Shown: positions 1 to 9,075, counted from the first letter of the stretch. The stretch is DNA of 64,000 nt from Shewanella marinintestina (GCF_023283845.1 NZ_JAKILC010000004.1:124001-188000), one strand, 5' to 3'. Notes: a model not told the origin generated them from the sequence alone. Made by a program: numbers and translations.

Positions 1-626
1 TGGTTAAGGTTTTCTAGTTGGCTAAAGTCGTCAATGTGCTGATAACCTTTAGCTTTAAATTGTGCAAGAAGATCTTCAGAGAAGTACTTTTGGCCACCAC
101 CTAGAATTACATCAGCATCAGAGCTTAAGTAGCTTTGGGCTATTTCATCGTAGTTACGACGACTTTCATTATGCGCGAGAAAAGCCGCTGGCGTGGCATG
201 ATTAACTTGAGAGGTGACGGCAACGCCAATTGCCATGCCACGAGCTTTTGCCATCTGCATAATGCTAGTGAGCGGGCGCTTATTTACATCGACACTAATA
301 GCACCGTTGTAGCTTTTAACGCCGGTCGCTAATGCGGTTGCAGATGCTGCCGAGTCTGTTACATAGCCACTTTGTCTTGCAGGGTAAGTTGACGCCATAC
401 CCACTAACAAGCGGTCAAATACTGTTTGCTCAATCTCTTCTGTGTCTGGGTTGTTTTGGTAATAGCGATAAGCACTGGTATACGCAGGGCCCATACCATC
501 CCCCACCATGATAATCATGTTTTTTGGGCGCGATGGTGCCTCATGAATATCGATATTGGCCGATGCAAATAGTGGTAACAGAACAAGGGCACTAATGGCC
601 CATGTGCATGTTTTTCTCAAGTTCAT
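1..626 (-). CDS. Alkaline phosphatase, PhoA family (C-terminus beyond window edge)
   Basis: Only the first ~208 codons are in the window; the gene runs off the left edge. The protein starts with a signal peptide (MNLRKTCTWAISALVLLP... ending FASA), so it is exported. A metal-binding segment MIIMVGDGMG follows. The nucleophile motif VTDSAASATALATG places the phosphorylated Ser as in E. coli-type alkaline phosphatases. The family hydrolyses phosphomonoesters in the periplasm with Zn/Mg. The ATG at 626 has AAAGGA about six bases upstream. It lies 14 bp behind gshB on the same strand, so it may be read from the gshB transcript. The family is clear; substrate preference is unknown. Confidence 0.9.
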   Translation of the reverse strand, partial: MNLRKTCTWAISALVLLPLFASANIDIHEAPSRPKNMIIMVGDGMGPAYTSAYRYYQNNPDTEEIEQTVFDRLLVGMASTYPARQSGYVTDSAASATALATGVKSYNGAISVDVNKRPLTSIMQMAKARGMAIGVAVTSQVNHATPAAFLAHNESRRNYDEIAQSYLSSDADVILGGGQKYFSEDLLAQFKAKGYQHIDDFSQLENLN

Positions 627-640
627 GCCGAATCCTTTGG

Positions 641-1594
641 CTAAGCAGTTTTGTTAATTCGTGCTTCTATGGCATCCATTAGCATGCCTGTAATGTCGAC
701 ATCAAATGCCGCTTCAATCTCTTTAATACAAGTTGGGCTCGTCACGTTGATTTCGGTCAGCTTGTCACCAATAACATCTAGACCTACAAAGATAAGACCA
801 CGCTTTTTAAGCTCTGGGCCAATAGTACGGGCAATGTGCCAGTCAGACTCTGATAGCGGCTGAGCTACACCACGACCACCAGCGGCTAAGTTGCCACGGG
901 TTTCACCTTTTTGTGGAATACGGGCAAGTGAGTAAGGCACAGGCTCACCATCAACCACTAAGATACGTTTGTCACCGGCAGTGATATCAGGGATAAATGC
1001 CTGCGCCATCGCATATTGTGAACCTTCAGCGGTTAAAGTTTCGATGATAACCCCTAGGTTAGGATCGTCTTTTTTCACTCTGAAAATAGAGCTGCCACCC
1101 ATGCCATCGAGCGGTTTAAGAATAATATCACCTTTAGCTTGATGGAAAGCGCGAATACGCTGTTCGTCACGAGTAACAATAGTTTCGGGGGTAAATTCAG
1201 AGAACCAAGCGGTAAACAGTTTCTCGTTCGCGTCACGCAGACTTTGTGGCTTGTTTACAATTAACACGCCTTGCTCTTCAGCGCGCTCAAGCATGTAGGT
1301 TGAATAAACAAATTCAGTGTCGAACGGCGGATCTTTACGCATTAAGATCACGTCTAAGTCAGCAAGCGGAGTATCGACTGCTTCTTCTAATTGGTACCAC
1401 TCGAGTGGATCATTCTTAACGGTTAATGCGCGCATGGTTGCCATTGCTTGGCCGTTAACCATCGCCAGATCGTTCATCTCCATGTAGAACAGCTGATAAC
1501 CACGAGACTGCGCTGCCATTAACATGGCAAAGCTAGAATCTTTTTTGATATTAATGTCGCTGATGGGATCCATCACGATGCCGAGTTTGATCAT
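641..1594 (-). CDS. gshB: Glutathione synthetase
   Basis: ATP-dependent ligation of gamma-glutamylcysteine with glycine, the second step of glutathione synthesis in the cytosol. The 317-residue length is normal. The N-terminus KLGIVMDPISDINIKKDSS is typical of bacterial GshB. The ATP-grasp domain follows, with the phosphate-binding loop LKPLDGMGGSSIFRV near residue 160 and the metal-binding end LTEINVTSPT near residue 280. It sits downstream of rsmE on the same strand, with a GC-rich hairpin in the 116-bp gap. The order endA-rsmE-gshB suggests a shared transcript. Confidence 0.97.
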   Translation of the reverse strand: MIKLGIVMDPISDINIKKDSSFAMLMAAQSRGYQLFYMEMNDLAMVNGQAMATMRALTVKNDPLEWYQLEEAVDTPLADLDVILMRKDPPFDTEFVYSTYMLERAEEQGVLIVNKPQSLRDANEKLFTAWFSEFTPETIVTRDEQRIRAFHQAKGDIILKPLDGMGGSSIFRVKKDDPNLGVIIETLTAEGSQYAMAQAFIPDITAGDKRILVVDGEPVPYSLARIPQKGETRGNLAAGGRGVAQPLSESDWHIARTIGPELKKRGLIFVGLDVIGDKLTEINVTSPTCIKEIEAAFDVDITGMLMDAIEARINKTA

Positions 1595-1636
1595 GGAGCG
1601 GTTTCCTTATCTTATATTCGTTTCAACGATAAATAT

Positions 1637-1652
1637 GGGGGCATCAGCCCCC
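1637..1652. terminator. GC-rich hairpin between rsmE and gshB
   Basis: GGGGGC-ATCA-GCCCCC is a perfect 6-bp stem with a tetraloop. On the minus strand (the direction of transcription) it is followed by ATATTTATC rather than a clean U run, so it may be a weak terminator or a processing site. On the plus strand it is followed by GTTTT. Confidence 0.45.
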
Positions 1653-1710
1653 GTTTTCTAGCGTGCTACTAATAAATCTTCTATCTGGCTGTGTTTGCCA
1701 TATAACGGTT

Positions 1711-2442
1711 TTAGCCGATATCACCAAACTTTAGCTGCAATGCGCTAATGGTGGTCAGTGCTGCGGTTTCGGTGCGCAGTACTCGTGGGCCAAGCAATAC
1801 ATCGGTAAATTGGTGCTCTTCTGTCATGACGATTTCAGGCGCAGATAGTCCGCCTTCAGGACCAATTACTAATCTAACGCGATTATTTGGTAGCGTTAAG
1901 CCGTTAACGCCGTGGGATGCTCGCGGATGTAAGTTAAGCTTAACGGCATCTGAAGGCTCTGCACACCAGTCAGCTAACTGCATAGCAGGGCGGATAACAG
2001 GCACCACACTGCGGCCAGACTGCTCACAGGCGCTAATGACAATCTTTTGCCACTGCTGAATTTTTTTCTCTAAACGCTCACCTGTTAACTTGACGCCACA
2101 GCGCTCAGAAAACAATGGTGTAATCGTATTCACACCGAGCTCAACCGATTTTTGGATGGTGAAATCCATTCTGTCGCCGCGAGAAATGACTTGGCCTAAA
2201 TGTAAGTTAAGCGGTGATTCACTATTATTTTCCTCACTAGAGAGGACCTTAACTTCGACGTTTTTCTTACTGGCACTAATAATTTCAGCAAGATAGTCAT
2301 GACCGTCACCATTGAACAAGCTAACCTGCTCACCTGAAGACATTCTTAATACGCGGCCAACATGACCTGCGGCTTCATCATCTAATGCGACCGATTGGCC
2401 GACAACTAATGTTGATTGTTGATAGATTCTTGGCACTCTCAT
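1711..2442 (-). CDS. rsmE: 16S rRNA (uracil1498-N3)-methyltransferase
   Basis: SPOUT-class methyltransferase that makes m3U1498 in 16S rRNA of the small subunit. At 243 residues it has the usual length. It starts MRVPRIYQ, has the PUA-like N-terminal region ([20 protein letters not shown]) and the trefoil-knot motifs [13 protein letters not shown] (about residue 193) and [12 protein letters not shown] (about 217), which form the SAM site. endA ends 13 bp upstream, so the two are probably co-transcribed. Confidence 0.96.
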   Translation of the reverse strand: MRVPRIYQQSTLVVGQSVALDDEAAGHVGRVLRMSSGEQVSLFNGDGHDYLAEIISASKKNVEVKVLSSEENNSESPLNLHLGQVISRGDRMDFTIQKSVELGVNTITPLFSERCGVKLTGERLEKKIQQWQKIVISACEQSGRSVVPVIRPAMQLADWCAEPSDAVKLNLHPRASHGVNGLTLPNNRVRLVIGPEGGLSAPEIVMTEEHQFTDVLLGPRVLRTETAALTTISALQLKFGDIG

Positions 2443-2455
2443 GATGTTGCTCGCC

Positions 2456-3199
2456 TTATTCTGCGTATGTTTTGGAGTCGGTTAAGCCTTGGCATTGAGC
2501 TTGTACAAACTCATTATGGTTGCCTTGCACTTTAGCTATTTCGCTATCACGTCGACATTCAATAGTATCAACTGGGTAGGTTTTATCCCATGCTTTAAAT
2601 AACTTTAATTGGCTGCCGGATATTTTCAAACCATAGGTTTTTTGCATATAAAAATAAGTGCGTGCAATTTGGCCACGAGTTTGCGCTGGTGGTTGTACTT
2701 TGCGGCCTTTAAAATCTACGCTAACTTGGCATTGACCATATTGATTCGGCTTAGCGTTCCATTGACTAAAACGATAGTTACTGCGATCACCGTTAACTTC
2801 CCCAATAGCCGGTACTAAGTTGTGCAGATCGGATTCCATCTTTTTAAAGGTGCGGTCTTTACGACCGCAATTTTTGCGCCCACCTTCTTGCCAACATAAT
2901 AGCTGGTGGCCAAACTCCCACGCAGGTACAACATGTTCCCATTCTATGCGTGATGCACGCACTTTTTGCTTACGTATTTCATAGCCGCAAGTATTAAGTT
3001 CGGGGATCCACTTCTTACCTTTCACAGTGATATCACAACCACAATAAAAGCTGGTTTGTGGCAGATGGTTGAGATAGATCTTACGAACATTTTTTTTTGC
3101 TTGATTGAAGCTTTTTGCATGACCGTTGGAAGCATAAGTTGTTTGAGGTAACAGCCACAAAAGGCCGAGTGCTACTGTGAGCACTTTAATAAATGACAT
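2456..3199 (-). CDS. endA: Endonuclease I, secreted/periplasmic (EndA/NucM family)
   Basis: Non-specific double-strand DNA endonuclease of the periplasm or extracellular space. There is a signal peptide ([21 protein letters not shown]). The core has the EndA/NucM motif [15 protein letters not shown] (about residues 88-102), with the catalytic His, followed by [10 protein letters not shown] and the [22 protein letters not shown] block. Cysteines in DITVKGK..NTCGYE are probably disulfide bonded. The 247-residue length fits Vibrio/Shewanella EndA. Start ATG 3199 follows AGGGA. Known relatives need salt or Mg and can use extracellular DNA as a phosphorus source. Confidence 0.95.
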   Translation of the reverse strand: MSFIKVLTVALGLLWLLPQTTYASNGHAKSFNQAKKNVRKIYLNHLPQTSFYCGCDITVKGKKWIPELNTCGYEIRKQKVRASRIEWEHVVPAWEFGHQLLCWQEGGRKNCGRKDRTFKKMESDLHNLVPAIGEVNGDRSNYRFSQWNAKPNQYGQCQVSVDFKGRKVQPPAQTRGQIARTYFYMQKTYGLKISGSQLKLFKAWDKTYPVDTIECRRDSEIAKVQGNHNEFVQAQCQGLTDSKTYAE

Positions 3200-3504
3200 C
3201 TAAAAAATCCCTAAAAATATCGCAATTACGAAACGTATGTTCGTTTGCGGGGATTGTAAGTGAGGGGGCGGTTTGTCGCAATGATAGAGATGCTTGCCAA
3301 CCACAACAAAAGTACTGTAAGTGGCTTATAAAGGTCTTTTCAGCAGAAAGTCTGTGGCTAATTGCTAACTATGCATGATGCACTATGTGCTCATTGTAAG
3401 TAGGTTATGTGGAAAATATTTTAACTTGTCGTATTGGTTTCAATAGGAGCACATTAAAACGAATGCGCTGAATACCGGCAAGCTTAAGCAAGGATTTGAT
3501 TAAA
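3200..3504. other. Intergenic region upstream of endA
   Basis: About 305 bp between the start of endA and the stop of sprT, both on the minus strand. It must hold the endA promoter. I see no convincing ORF, terminator or operator. Confidence 0.6.
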
Positions 3505-4062
3505 TTAGCTTGATTGCAGCGTACTACCACACTTTCGACAACGATATTGGGTTTCACCGCGCAGCACCTTGTTATGACGGCGAATACTAAGCTCTATAGG
3601 ACCGCATTGGCAGAAATACTCGAAAGTTTTGCCCTCCACGGCGCGAGTATCGAAACTATGAGTAGTGCGCGGGGAAACCTTAAACACGCTCAACATAATG
3701 CTTTGCCATTCTCGTCCATGAGGTTTTACTCTGCCATAAAGCTGCGATGCTAATAAGTGGCTGATCTCATGGGGAACGACATCATTTAAAAATGCTTGAA
3801 GATTATCTTGAAGTAGCGCCGCATTAAAACGCAGTTTATTGAGTTGCAGATGTGCTGTACCTGCGCTTTTTCCGCGTAGTGCAAAGCTTATTTCTGGTCG
3901 TGGAAAGGTTTGCCCTAGATACGTCTCTGCGACTTGGTAGCAATGCTCAACTTGTTCTGCGATTTGTTGCTGTAGTGGGTCGCTAAAGTGGCTAGCTGGA
4001 GCGTTATTTACCGCCTGTTTAGTCTTGATAACTGACTTAAATGGATTGCGAATTTTAAGCAT
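3505..4062 (-). CDS. sprT: SprT-family zinc metalloprotease-like protein
   Basis: The protein carries the zincin motif HEISH (in VVPHEISHLLASQLYG, about residue 93) and a C-terminal zinc ribbon made from two Cys pairs, CQCG and CRKCG. This is the SprT/Spartan-like domain order. At 185 residues it is close to E. coli SprT (about 165) with a short N-terminal extension. The family is predicted to be cytosolic; the eukaryotic relative Spartan cleaves DNA-protein crosslinks, but the bacterial role is not well established. It is separated from endA by about 300 bp. Confidence 0.9.
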   Translation of the reverse strand: MLKIRNPFKSVIKTKQAVNNAPASHFSDPLQQQIAEQVEHCYQVAETYLGQTFPRPEISFALRGKSAGTAHLQLNKLRFNAALLQDNLQAFLNDVVPHEISHLLASQLYGRVKPHGREWQSIMLSVFKVSPRTTHSFDTRAVEGKTFEYFCQCGPIELSIRRHNKVLRGETQYRCRKCGSTLQSS

Positions 4063-4138
4063 GGCGGCGGTTTCTCAAATGGGACTGCAAATGCGGAGCT
4101 AATCTAATTGAGGTATTTTAACTGAGGCTGAATATTCA

Positions 4139-4160
4139 GGCCAGCGTTGTACTGCTGGCC
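4139..4160. terminator. Stem-loop between the peptidase-C15-like gene and sprT
   Basis: GGCCAGC (4139-4145) pairs with GCTGGCC (4154-4160) across an 8-base loop. It is followed on the minus strand by CTGAATATTCAG, itself a palindrome, rather than by a strong U tract. It is probably a weak terminator after the gene at 4206-5366. Confidence 0.45.
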
Positions 4161-4205
4161 CACTATCATAAACAGGGTTAAATGAACTTGTAATCGCCGC
4201 TGTGG

Positions 4206-5366
4206 CTACAAGGTTGCCGCTGCTGCTTTAACCATCCCTTTGACTTGATTGACGATATCAGCTTCAACTTTTACATCATAAGCGCTAATACGTGGTGTAT
4301 GAATATGACCAACGGGGATCTGACTATTGAACTGTTGTTGGAGTAAAATAGCTCGGTAAGAAATTTCATTTGATAAATAACCACCGCCAGAACCTTCAAC
4401 TGATATTGCGTTTTGCAGCTGCGCCAATGATGTCGCTTGAAACTCACCGCCTTTTAAGGTTGATACGGTGTGATTATCATTAACTTTCCAAGGTCCTTTT
4501 ACAGTTTGCATCGCTTTAATAGGTAATGAAAACTCAACAAATTCAGGGCCATTGAGTATGCCTCCATTGAACTTTGGCGCAATCGGCTTTTGTTTATTGG
4601 CACCAGTCAACACATTAAGGTTATCAGGTGCCGCTGCGCTGCGGTTTAAGCCTGGAAAACGTTCAATATCAAAATCATCGCGCCCCATACTAACGGTAAA
4701 AATCATATCAATACTGTTGTCACGATAGAAAGGTGTAAATAGTGACTCAATCATTCCTTCATCAAAGTCAGCAAAACGTACCGGGATCATCACGGTTTCA
4801 ATTTGGGCTTGTTTGCCATTGACTTTAAATCGGTAACCATCAAGTGCTAGAGCCGCAAGACCAGATGGATTACTTTGGTCTATATTGCGATCGAGAAAGA
4901 AAGGGTCGAATCCAGTGAGAAGAATTTTTACTTCTGCATCTTGTTTAAAGTCGATGTCGCTAAAGCCGCGAGATGACTTCTCTACTGCATCTAGCAAGAT
5001 TTCTTGTTGCCAGCCGGCAATCGCAAAACCTGGTTTTTGAGTTTTCAGTAACTCACGCATTGCCAAACGATTCCAATATAAAGAACGGTCATCTAGGTGG
5101 CCAGATTGAACATCCCGCACAGCTTGCTGCCACAGTCTTTGGCCCTGATGAGCCACCATTTGGGTGACTTTTAGTTCATCTGAGTGGCGACTGTATTTAT
5201 CGCCCAATTGTGTTGCAAAGACTTGGTAACGACTAACAACCTCTGGGATCGCTTGAGTTGCTGTTGTTAGTCGGCTTTCTTCTATATTGAGTTTTGCTGA
5301 AACAGGCAGAATGTTGGTGGCTGTTGTGAGGGCTACAGCAAATAATGCCATATTAAGAGAAGCCAT
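4206..5366 (-). CDS. Exported pyroglutamyl-peptidase (C15)-like protein, catalytic Cys replaced by Ser
   Basis: The C15 fold is recognisable from LLTGFDPFFLDRNIDQSNPSG (compare TGFxPFGxxxxNPS in Pcp), the Glu region FDIERFPGLNRSA and the His block VGHIHTPRI (His 375 in the long frame). Where Pcp enzymes have SAGxYxCN this protein reads SGGGYLSNEISY, so the nucleophile position (351 in the long frame) is Ser. The long frame begins at 5423, but ATG 5366 has AAAGGA seven bases upstream and starts a signal peptide (MASLNMALFAVALTTATNILP), so I prefer 5366 (386 residues). Ordinary Pcp is about 215 residues and cytosolic; this one is larger and exported. It may be an inactive or altered hydrolase. 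Confidence 0.75.
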   Translation of the reverse strand: MASLNMALFAVALTTATNILPVSAKLNIEESRLTTATQAIPEVVSRYQVFATQLGDKYSRHSDELKVTQMVAHQGQRLWQQAVRDVQSGHLDDRSLYWNRLAMRELLKTQKPGFAIAGWQQEILLDAVEKSSRGFSDIDFKQDAEVKILLTGFDPFFLDRNIDQSNPSGLAALALDGYRFKVNGKQAQIETVMIPVRFADFDEGMIESLFTPFYRDNSIDMIFTVSMGRDDFDIERFPGLNRSAAAPDNLNVLTGANKQKPIAPKFNGGILNGPEFVEFSLPIKAMQTVKGPWKVNDNHTVSTLKGGEFQATSLAQLQNAISVEGSGGGYLSNEISYRAILLQQQFNSQIPVGHIHTPRISAYDVKVEADIVNQVKGMVKAAAATL

Positions 5367-5734
5367 TACTAAATCCTTTGCAATTATAAGTGTTGTTTTT
5401 ATCGCTGATTTTGAGTTTTCCAAATCATCGATTTTTTATATTTTCTAACAATAATTCAAGCCAGTATGCACTACAAAAGTAGTGATGAAAAGTTGTTCAA
5501 TAGTGAAAATGTTCGCTGTAAGAGTATCTAAAATATCCCTGAGACCGCAGATTTATTGGGGCTTGGGCGCTCCTAGATGGTAGATCGTTACTATACTGTC
5601 TTACATCATCACAAGTGATGGCCTGCAAGTACTCACTCGAATTGGAGACGAGATATAGCTGCATTTCTGTGCTTTGAAAATATAGTGGCTGGCATTCACT
5701 TGGACTGATTAAGGTATTTAAGTCTAGGGAGTAG
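5367..5734. other. Divergent promoter region, C15-like gene / sigma54 activator
   Basis: About 370 bp between two divergently transcribed genes. The longest minus-strand frame here overlaps the activator start and has no credible ribosome site, so I reject it. No clear operator is visible. Confidence 0.5.
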
Positions 5735-7087
5735 ATGATGAAACGTATCAGCATCATAGGGAAAAATCATGATGATTTTTTATGTGAACAGCTCAAAAGG
5801 AAGGAAATATATGCCGATTTTTGTGCCGTTTCAGATATAGCTAAGTTTAGCTTCGATTGCCAACTGTTATTTTTGGACTTAAGAGGGCTTGAACAATTTG
5901 CTTGGGTTGAGTCGCTAGTAAGGCAGAGACATCAAAATACTTTGTTATTAGTACTGATAGAGCGAACTCAACTAAAGAGTAAACAAATTCAGAAGATTAT
6001 TGGACAACATGCTTGGGATTACCATACTGCACCGTTTGAAATCGATAGACTTATTCGCTTAATGGGGCATGCACTGGGTGTTATTCGCATTCGTCAGCAG
6101 TGCATGTCTGATAGCAGCTGCATTAACCAAGGGGTTGAGACGCCATCTATAAAAGCTGTTACGCCAGTGATGCAATCGAGTGCAATGCAAATGCTTGCTA
6201 AAAATGTTGCTAGAGCCGCGCCAACCAATATCCCTATCCTTATCCGTGGTGAAAGTGGTACAGGTAAAGAGCTCATTGCCAGAAAAATTCATAACCAATC
6301 ATCGCGTTCAAAAGCGCCTTTTATTGCTGTCAATTGTGGTTCGCTTATTTCCGGCGTTGTTCAATCTGAGTTATTTGGCCATGAAAAGGGGGCATTCACT
6401 GGCGCGGTTAATTGCCATAAAGGTAAAATATCTCAAGCTGATGGCGGCACACTCTTTTTAGATGAAGTGGGTGATTTACCGTTAGACCAGCAAGTCAATT
6501 TATTACGCTTCTTGCAAGAGGGCACTTTTGATACCGTGGGCGGCGTCTGTGCGCAAACCTCAGATGTCCGCGTGGTTGCTGCGACCCATATAAACTTGGA
6601 GGCTGCAATTGAGAGAGGCGAGTTTAGGCTAGATCTATTTTACCGATTAAATGGAATAACCATTGAATTACCCCCATTGAGAGAACGTACAGAAGATATT
6701 ATTCAGTTGGCCAATCATTTTTGTGAGCGTTATGCCGAAGAATATAATGTTGGGAGCTGTAAGCTGAGTAAAGATGCATGTGTCGCAATGATGCGACATG
6801 AATGGACCGGAAATGTAAGAGAACTTATAAATAGGATCCGCAGAGCTGTGATCTTGTGTGAAAACGGACTGATTCAAACTAGAGATTTGGAGCTTGAGCC
6901 TATTCAAGCTAAGCCGCTGGTTCCTCTGGGGCTAAAAACAATTAAGAATCAAGTTGAGAAGCATGCGCTTGTCTCTGCGATTCAAAAGCATGATGGAAAA
7001 ATGGATATCGTTGCTAATGACTTACAAATATCTAGGGCAACCTTGTATAGGCTCATTGATAAGCATGAAATATATGCGACAGAGTAG
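5735..7087 (+). CDS. Sigma54-interacting transcriptional activator (VpsR-like), likely regulator of the fap operon
   Basis: 450 residues in three parts. Residues 1-125 form a receiver-like N-terminal domain of the VpsR type (LLFLDLRGLEQF). The AAA+ domain (about 145-370) has Walker A GESGTGKE from residue 172, the sigma54-contact loop GAFTGA at 219-224, Walker B GGTLFLDEVGDL and the R-finger region FRLDLFYRLNGI. A Fis-type helix-turn-helix (MDIVANDLQISRATLYRLID) closes the protein. The intact GAFTGA argues for true sigma54 activation, unlike activators that have lost it. ATG 5735 or 5738 both follow AGGGAG. The next gene has a sigma54 promoter, so local control of the amyloid operon is the simplest reading (inference). 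VpsR binds c-di-GMP; whether this one does is unknown. Confidence 0.88.
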   Translation: MMKRISIIGKNHDDFLCEQLKRKEIYADFCAVSDIAKFSFDCQLLFLDLRGLEQFAWVESLVRQRHQNTLLLVLIERTQLKSKQIQKIIGQHAWDYHTAPFEIDRLIRLMGHALGVIRIRQQCMSDSSCINQGVETPSIKAVTPVMQSSAMQMLAKNVARAAPTNIPILIRGESGTGKELIARKIHNQSSRSKAPFIAVNCGSLISGVVQSELFGHEKGAFTGAVNCHKGKISQADGGTLFLDEVGDLPLDQQVNLLRFLQEGTFDTVGGVCAQTSDVRVVAATHINLEAAIERGEFRLDLFYRLNGITIELPPLRERTEDIIQLANHFCERYAEEYNVGSCKLSKDACVAMMRHEWTGNVRELINRIRRAVILCENGLIQTRDLELEPIQAKPLVPLGLKTIKNQVEKHALVSAIQKHDGKMDIVANDLQISRATLYRLIDKHEIYATE

Positions 7088-7158
7088 ATCTCTTGTTATT
7101 TTCTCAATAATGAGAATATGACAACTTAGTTCGAGTCTCGTTAAATCAATCATTTACA

Positions 7159-7195
7159 AAAAAATCGGTCTCAAAAATGAGACCGATTTTTTTTT
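7159..7195 (+). terminator. Rho-independent terminator after the sigma54 activator
   Basis: AATCGGTCTC (7163-7172) pairs perfectly with GAGACCGATT (7179-7188) across AAAAAT, followed by a run of nine T. It separates the regulator from the amyloid operon, so the operon needs its own promoter. Confidence 0.93.
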
Positions 7196-7234
7196 GTTTT
7201 ATTTAACGTTATGTATTGTAAGACTAAAAATTAT

Positions 7235-7250
7235 TGGCTTAGCACTTGCT
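7235..7250 (+). promoter_or_regulatory. Sigma54 (-24/-12) promoter of the fap operon
   Basis: TGGCTTAGCACTTGCT matches the TGGC...TTGCW consensus, with GG and GC exactly 12 bases apart. It lies 39 bp before the ATG at 7289 and directly downstream of a sigma54 activator gene. The expected transcription start is near 7261. Confidence 0.8.
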
Positions 7251-7288
7251 ACAAGGTTGGCACGGTTTAACTTTATATCGGGTGTTGG

Positions 7289-7894
7289 ATGCAATTAAGT
7301 TTTTTTCAAAAATGCTTATGCATGTCTTTGGCGGGTTTTTCATTTGTTGTTTACTCAAACAACGATGATAGCCAGCTTATCCAACATGTTGATAATCATG
7401 CGACCGTAGGCACAAAGTCTTTTAGCAACAACAGTGGACGTATCGCAATTAACCAGGCAGCAGGTGATCGCAATCTACAATCCAATAGTCACGCTATTGC
7501 TGATCAAGTCATCATTTTATCGGACCAACAAAACCCTTACCTCAAACAGTTAGGTAGTAACACGGCATATAACCTTACGCATATTGAAGATCTCGCTTTT
7601 GAAAATGCTCAAGGACTGATTAGTGTTAACCAAGTGAGTGGTCAAGGAAACATACAGGCTAATCTTGGTGCGATTGCTCTGCAATCTGTAATTGGTTTAG
7701 GTCTTGATGATAGCGCACTTAATAACATAGTAAGCCCTACCGCTTTGCCTCTTGAACGTAACGATACAAACCACGCCGTTATTGCTCCAGACAGCTTTGA
7801 AAATGCTCAAGGCATAGTTCAGATCAACCAAGTTTCTGGCGATGGTAACAGCGCCATAAATCAGTTCTCGCTGCAGTTACCTAGTGGGAATTAA
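7289..7894 (+). CDS. fapB: Fap amyloid minor subunit / nucleator (FapB-like)
   Basis: 201 residues with a signal peptide (QKCLCMSLAGFSFVVYS). Three imperfect amyloid repeats can be read: SFSNNSGRIAINQAAGDRN, AFENAQGLISVNQVSGQGN and SFENAQGIVQINQVSGDGN. They share the Gly-x-Ile-x-Val/Ile-Asn-Gln-x-x-Gly-x-x-Asn pattern of FapB/FapC. Two linkers of about 50 residues separate them. In Pseudomonas, FapB is the minor or nucleating subunit ahead of FapC; gene order and the smaller size support that here. No separate fapA-like gene precedes it. The next gene starts 18 bp downstream. Confidence 0.8.
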   Translation: MQLSFFQKCLCMSLAGFSFVVYSNNDDSQLIQHVDNHATVGTKSFSNNSGRIAINQAAGDRNLQSNSHAIADQVIILSDQQNPYLKQLGSNTAYNLTHIEDLAFENAQGLISVNQVSGQGNIQANLGAIALQSVIGLGLDDSALNNIVSPTALPLERNDTNHAVIAPDSFENAQGIVQINQVSGDGNSAINQFSLQLPSGN

Positions 7895-7918
7895 ATTGCT
7901 CAAAATGGAGATATGAAA

Positions 7919-9004
7919 ATGGAAATGAAAAAATTAACCCTAGTAATGTGTATCGGTGCGGCAATTAGTGCTCCTGCTTTTGCTGGTGGTAATAATGATT
8001 CAACTTCAAACTCAGAATCAGACAGTAGTGTATCGCTAACGAAAGAGGTCAACGTTAAAAAAGATCTTGAATACAAAGGAACAGTCAAAATTGATGGCAA
8101 TATTCGAGCTGACGGTTTGGGCATGGCTGTGGTCGATAATGTTCAGGCGTCTGGCGGTAACTTAATTGGCAATGATTATTTGGAAAATGATGCCTCTATC
8201 GGTGATGCCGCCTTTGGTAATGCCAGCGGTAATATAGGCGTTAACCAAGCTGCTGGTGACTTTAATGTACAAGGTAACTCTGCAGCCTTAGCGTCTATTG
8301 ATGCCAGTTTTGCTTTTGGTTCTGGTGATGCGGAAATTTTTAGTTCTCAGCGAGGCACATTTACTGGAACGGATAATTACGCTTCAACTAATACCGCAAC
8401 CATTGATGGTGATGCTTTCAAAGGCGCCTCAGGTAATATCGGCGTGAATATCGCGGCAGGCGGTAACAATGTTCAGGCTAATAATATGGCCGCTTCAGCT
8501 TTTCAAGGTCGACTTGGTGAAGCGAGTGTTTCTAATAACCAAGTATCGGCTCATAACGGTATTTGGAATACCAGCGCTGTAGGTGCATCAGATGAAACCT
8601 TTACCGCTTCTGCATCAGTGACGAGTACCGGCGATTATACAGGGACTAGCACATTGCAAGAGGATTTCTATCCAGAAATTTGGATGGACGATGGTGAGCA
8701 CGCTAATGGTGATGACGCGACTTTAGTCGGTCACTTAGATTTTGATGGCAACAATCCAAGTGGAGGTGAAATGGCGTTTGATGAGGTCGGCGAGCTAGAT
8801 CTAGATGTTGAATTATCTATTGAGCTTCCATACATGCAAGTTATGCAAGGCACCAGCAATACAGCAACCTTAGCGGGTAATGCATTTAACGGTGCGTCGG
8901 GTAACATTGGCGTGAACATGGCATCGGGACACGGTAATTTGCAATCAAACAACCTATCACTAACGAGTATGACAGGTGGAGCCATCGTTTCAGAAGCTCC
9001 TTAA
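7919..9004 (+). CDS. fapC: Fap functional amyloid major subunit (FapC-like)
   Basis: About 361 residues, secreted (KKLTLVMCIGAAISAPAFA signal). In the long frame starting at 7913, three 24-residue repeats sit at 100-123 (AFGNASGNIGVNQAAGDFN), 168-191 (AFKGASGNIGVNIAAGGNN) and 324-347 (AFNGASGNIGVNMASGHGN). The first linker is short (about 44 residues); the second is about 130 and acidic. Gly, Asn, Ser and Ala are abundant, as in FapC. I see no C-terminal Cys-x-x-Cys motif, which Pseudomonas FapC is reported to carry. The start is put at ATG 7919 because TGGAG lies eight bases before it; ATG 7913 is only two bases from it. A stem-loop follows the stop codon. Confidence 0.87.
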   Translation: MEMKKLTLVMCIGAAISAPAFAGGNNDSTSNSESDSSVSLTKEVNVKKDLEYKGTVKIDGNIRADGLGMAVVDNVQASGGNLIGNDYLENDASIGDAAFGNASGNIGVNQAAGDFNVQGNSAALASIDASFAFGSGDAEIFSSQRGTFTGTDNYASTNTATIDGDAFKGASGNIGVNIAAGGNNVQANNMAASAFQGRLGEASVSNNQVSAHNGIWNTSAVGASDETFTASASVTSTGDYTGTSTLQEDFYPEIWMDDGEHANGDDATLVGHLDFDGNNPSGGEMAFDEVGELDLDVELSIELPYMQVMQGTSNTATLAGNAFNGASGNIGVNMASGHGNLQSNNLSLTSMTGGAIVSEAP

Positions 9005-9029
9005 TTAATACTATTAACTTAGTGTGAAT

Positions 9030-9056
9030 AATGGCCTGGGCTTTGCTCAGGCTATT
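9030..9056 (+). terminator. Intercistronic stem-loop between fapC and fapD
   Basis: AATGGCCTGGGC (9030-9041) can pair along 12 positions (two G-U) with GCTCAGGCTATT (9045-9056) over a 3-base loop. There is no U tract, so it is more likely an mRNA-stabilising or attenuating element than a full stop. It lies 26 bp after the major subunit gene. Confidence 0.6.
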
Positions 9057-9075
9057 ACATACAAGGACGTTATTT

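Noticed and set aside
1748..2059. Plus-strand frames inside rsmE and other minus-strand genes
   Set aside because: They are antisense shadows without ribosome sites or family motifs.
5497..5757. 86-residue minus-strand ORF overlapping the sigma54 activator start
   Set aside because: No ribosome site, overlaps a well-supported gene start and has no recognisable motif.
7251..7275. Second sigma54-like TTGGCAC at 7256
   Set aside because: The -24 half is perfect but no GC occurs at the -12 spacing.
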